Assembly: GCA_044361315.1 (NCBI GenBank)
Contig: JBIKJA010000003.1
Span: 184,075-248,074, forward strand
Direction of reading: 5' to 3'
DNA length: 64,000 nt
Source of the DNA: Crocinitomix sp044361315
GTDB taxonomy: Bacteria > Bacteroidota > Bacteroidia > Flavobacteriales_D > Crocinitomicaceae
The position numbers and the translations under genes were made by a program. Below the pieces are notes generated by a model. The model saw only the letters and a list, made by a program, of their open reading frames with translations. It was not told the origin of the DNA and ran no database searches. This document shows, in pieces, positions 63,704 to 64,000 of the stretch. The stretch's first letter is position 1; each line of letters opens with the position of its first letter.

Positions 63704-63866
63704 CGGACCCAAAAGTGGGGCAGTGCGGTTGGCAAGGAGGAGAAAAGAGTAGCGATTAGATTTTTTTTAAAAGAAATTATAAAAAAAGTTTGGTTAATAA
63801 AAAAAAGCATTAACTTTGCGCTCCCTAAACGCGGGGAAGTGGGAAAAGAGGAGTAGGGATTAGATT
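63696..63866 (+). repeat. Two diverged tandem promoter units upstream of 16S rRNA
   Basis: Unit 1 (63696-63762) and unit 2 (63811-63866) both run from the -7 box through a GC-rich start (TTTGCGGACCC / TTTGCGCTCCC) and a G-rich middle to AGCGATTAGATT / AGGGATTAGATT. The -7 boxes are 115 bases apart. Confidence 0.7.
63789..63818 (+). promoter_or_regulatory. rrn promoter P2
   Basis: TTTG (63789-63792), an 18-base spacer, then TAACTTTG (63811-63818). It is about 160 bases before the 16S start. Confidence 0.7.
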
Positions 63867-63899
63867 AAAAAGACGGGTATAAAGATATCCACATAGATA

Positions 63900-63910
63900 A
63901 GTTCTTTGAA
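63900..63910 (+). promoter_or_regulatory. boxA-like antitermination site in the rrn leader
   Basis: AGTTCTTTGAA resembles the boxA core found in rRNA leaders of this phylum. It lies about 70 bases before the mature 16S end. Confidence 0.45.
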
Positions 63911-63978
63911 GTATTGATAATTAGAAAAACAAAGCCAAAAATAAGAGTCTGAGCAATCAGAAACACTTAAAAATTTAT

Positions 63979-64000
63979 ACAACGGAGAGTTTGATCCTGG
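63979..64000 (+). rRNA. 16S ribosomal RNA, 5' end (partial)
   Basis: The last bases, GAGAGTTTGATCCTGG, contain the universal 16S start, and AGAGTTTGATCCTGG from 63986 corresponds to E. coli positions 8-22. The mature end is placed at about 63979 by counting back. The gene continues beyond the window, presumably with the rest of the rrn operon. Confidence 0.93.

Noticed and set aside
1..63978. tRNA genes in the intergenic gaps
   Set aside because: No gap shows a GTTCRANNC-type T-loop with a matching acceptor stem.
1..64000. Phage, integrase, IS transposase, toxin-antitoxin, restriction or CRISPR-Cas genes
   Set aside because: I looked for their hallmark motifs in all plausible frames and saw none; mobile signals are limited to the short dispersed repeats.

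Overview
The window reads as chromosome of a low-GC member of the Bacteroidetes, most likely Flavobacteriales and possibly a Crocinitomicaceae/Fluviicola-like lineage (inference). Evidence: six proteins end in the gliding-motility-associated C-terminal (type B, type IX secretion) domain, several carry SprB and PKD repeats, there is an OmpA/PD40 protein of PorE-like architecture, upstream regions carry Bacteroidetes-type -7 boxes (TAnnTTTG) with little sign of Shine-Dalgarno sequences, and the last 22 bases are the 5' end of a 16S rRNA gene behind two tandem promoters. There is no phage, integrase, insertion sequence, tRNA or CRISPR array that I can see.

Layout. 0-5 kb: tail of an unknown gene, a REP-like repeat, a GT39-type glycosyltransferase, rlmB, an MFS transporter and a small Spy/CpxP-like periplasmic protein. 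5-10 kb: trhO, then paaABCD (phenylacetyl-CoA epoxidase without its reductase paaE), then murB and a broken small lipoprotein. 10-20 kb: CYTH protein, a type B cargo protein, an M28 peptidase, a VTT membrane protein, a repeat-rich gap, a GMC dehydrogenase with its Tat-exported small subunit, an acidic lipoprotein, an FAH-family hydrolase and a DnaQ-like exonuclease. 20-28 kb: remains of an OmpA-family gene directly behind an intact OmpA/PD40/SPOR gene, a 2-oxoacid dehydrogenase E2, an FtsX-family permease, NamZ and an acyltransferase. 28-33 kb: a two-component system and menD. 33-46.5 kb: a surface-protein island with two tandem L-type-lectin/SprB adhesins, a BNR-propeller protein, a membrane protein, another type B cargo protein and an orphan gene, bordered by dispersed repeats. 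47-54 kb: yebC, plsC, then two copies of a two-gene cassette (about 115-residue secreted protein plus large type B cargo). 54-63 kb: hemH, lpd, valS, an ECF sigma factor with an overlapping TPR membrane protein, an outer-membrane beta-barrel and pfkA. 63.3-64 kb: a G-poor tract, another REP-like copy, tandem rrn promoters, leader and 16S start.

How it fits together. Housekeeping genes (rlmB, murB, E2, lpd, menD, hemH, valS, pfkA) are interleaved with cell-surface genes. The surface genes share modules: four cargo proteins use the same roughly 75-residue repeat in 2, 5, 6 and 2 copies between conserved ends, and two use SprB repeats in 6 and 4 copies. None of the six type B genes is next to a recognisable PorP/SprF-like partner. 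Two of them instead sit exactly 7 bases behind a small secreted protein whose C-terminus resembles a free-standing sorting domain. That pair is my best candidate for an undescribed system. At least five diverged copies of a REP-like hairpin element and three copies of an 11-base-periodic repeat sit in the gaps between genes.
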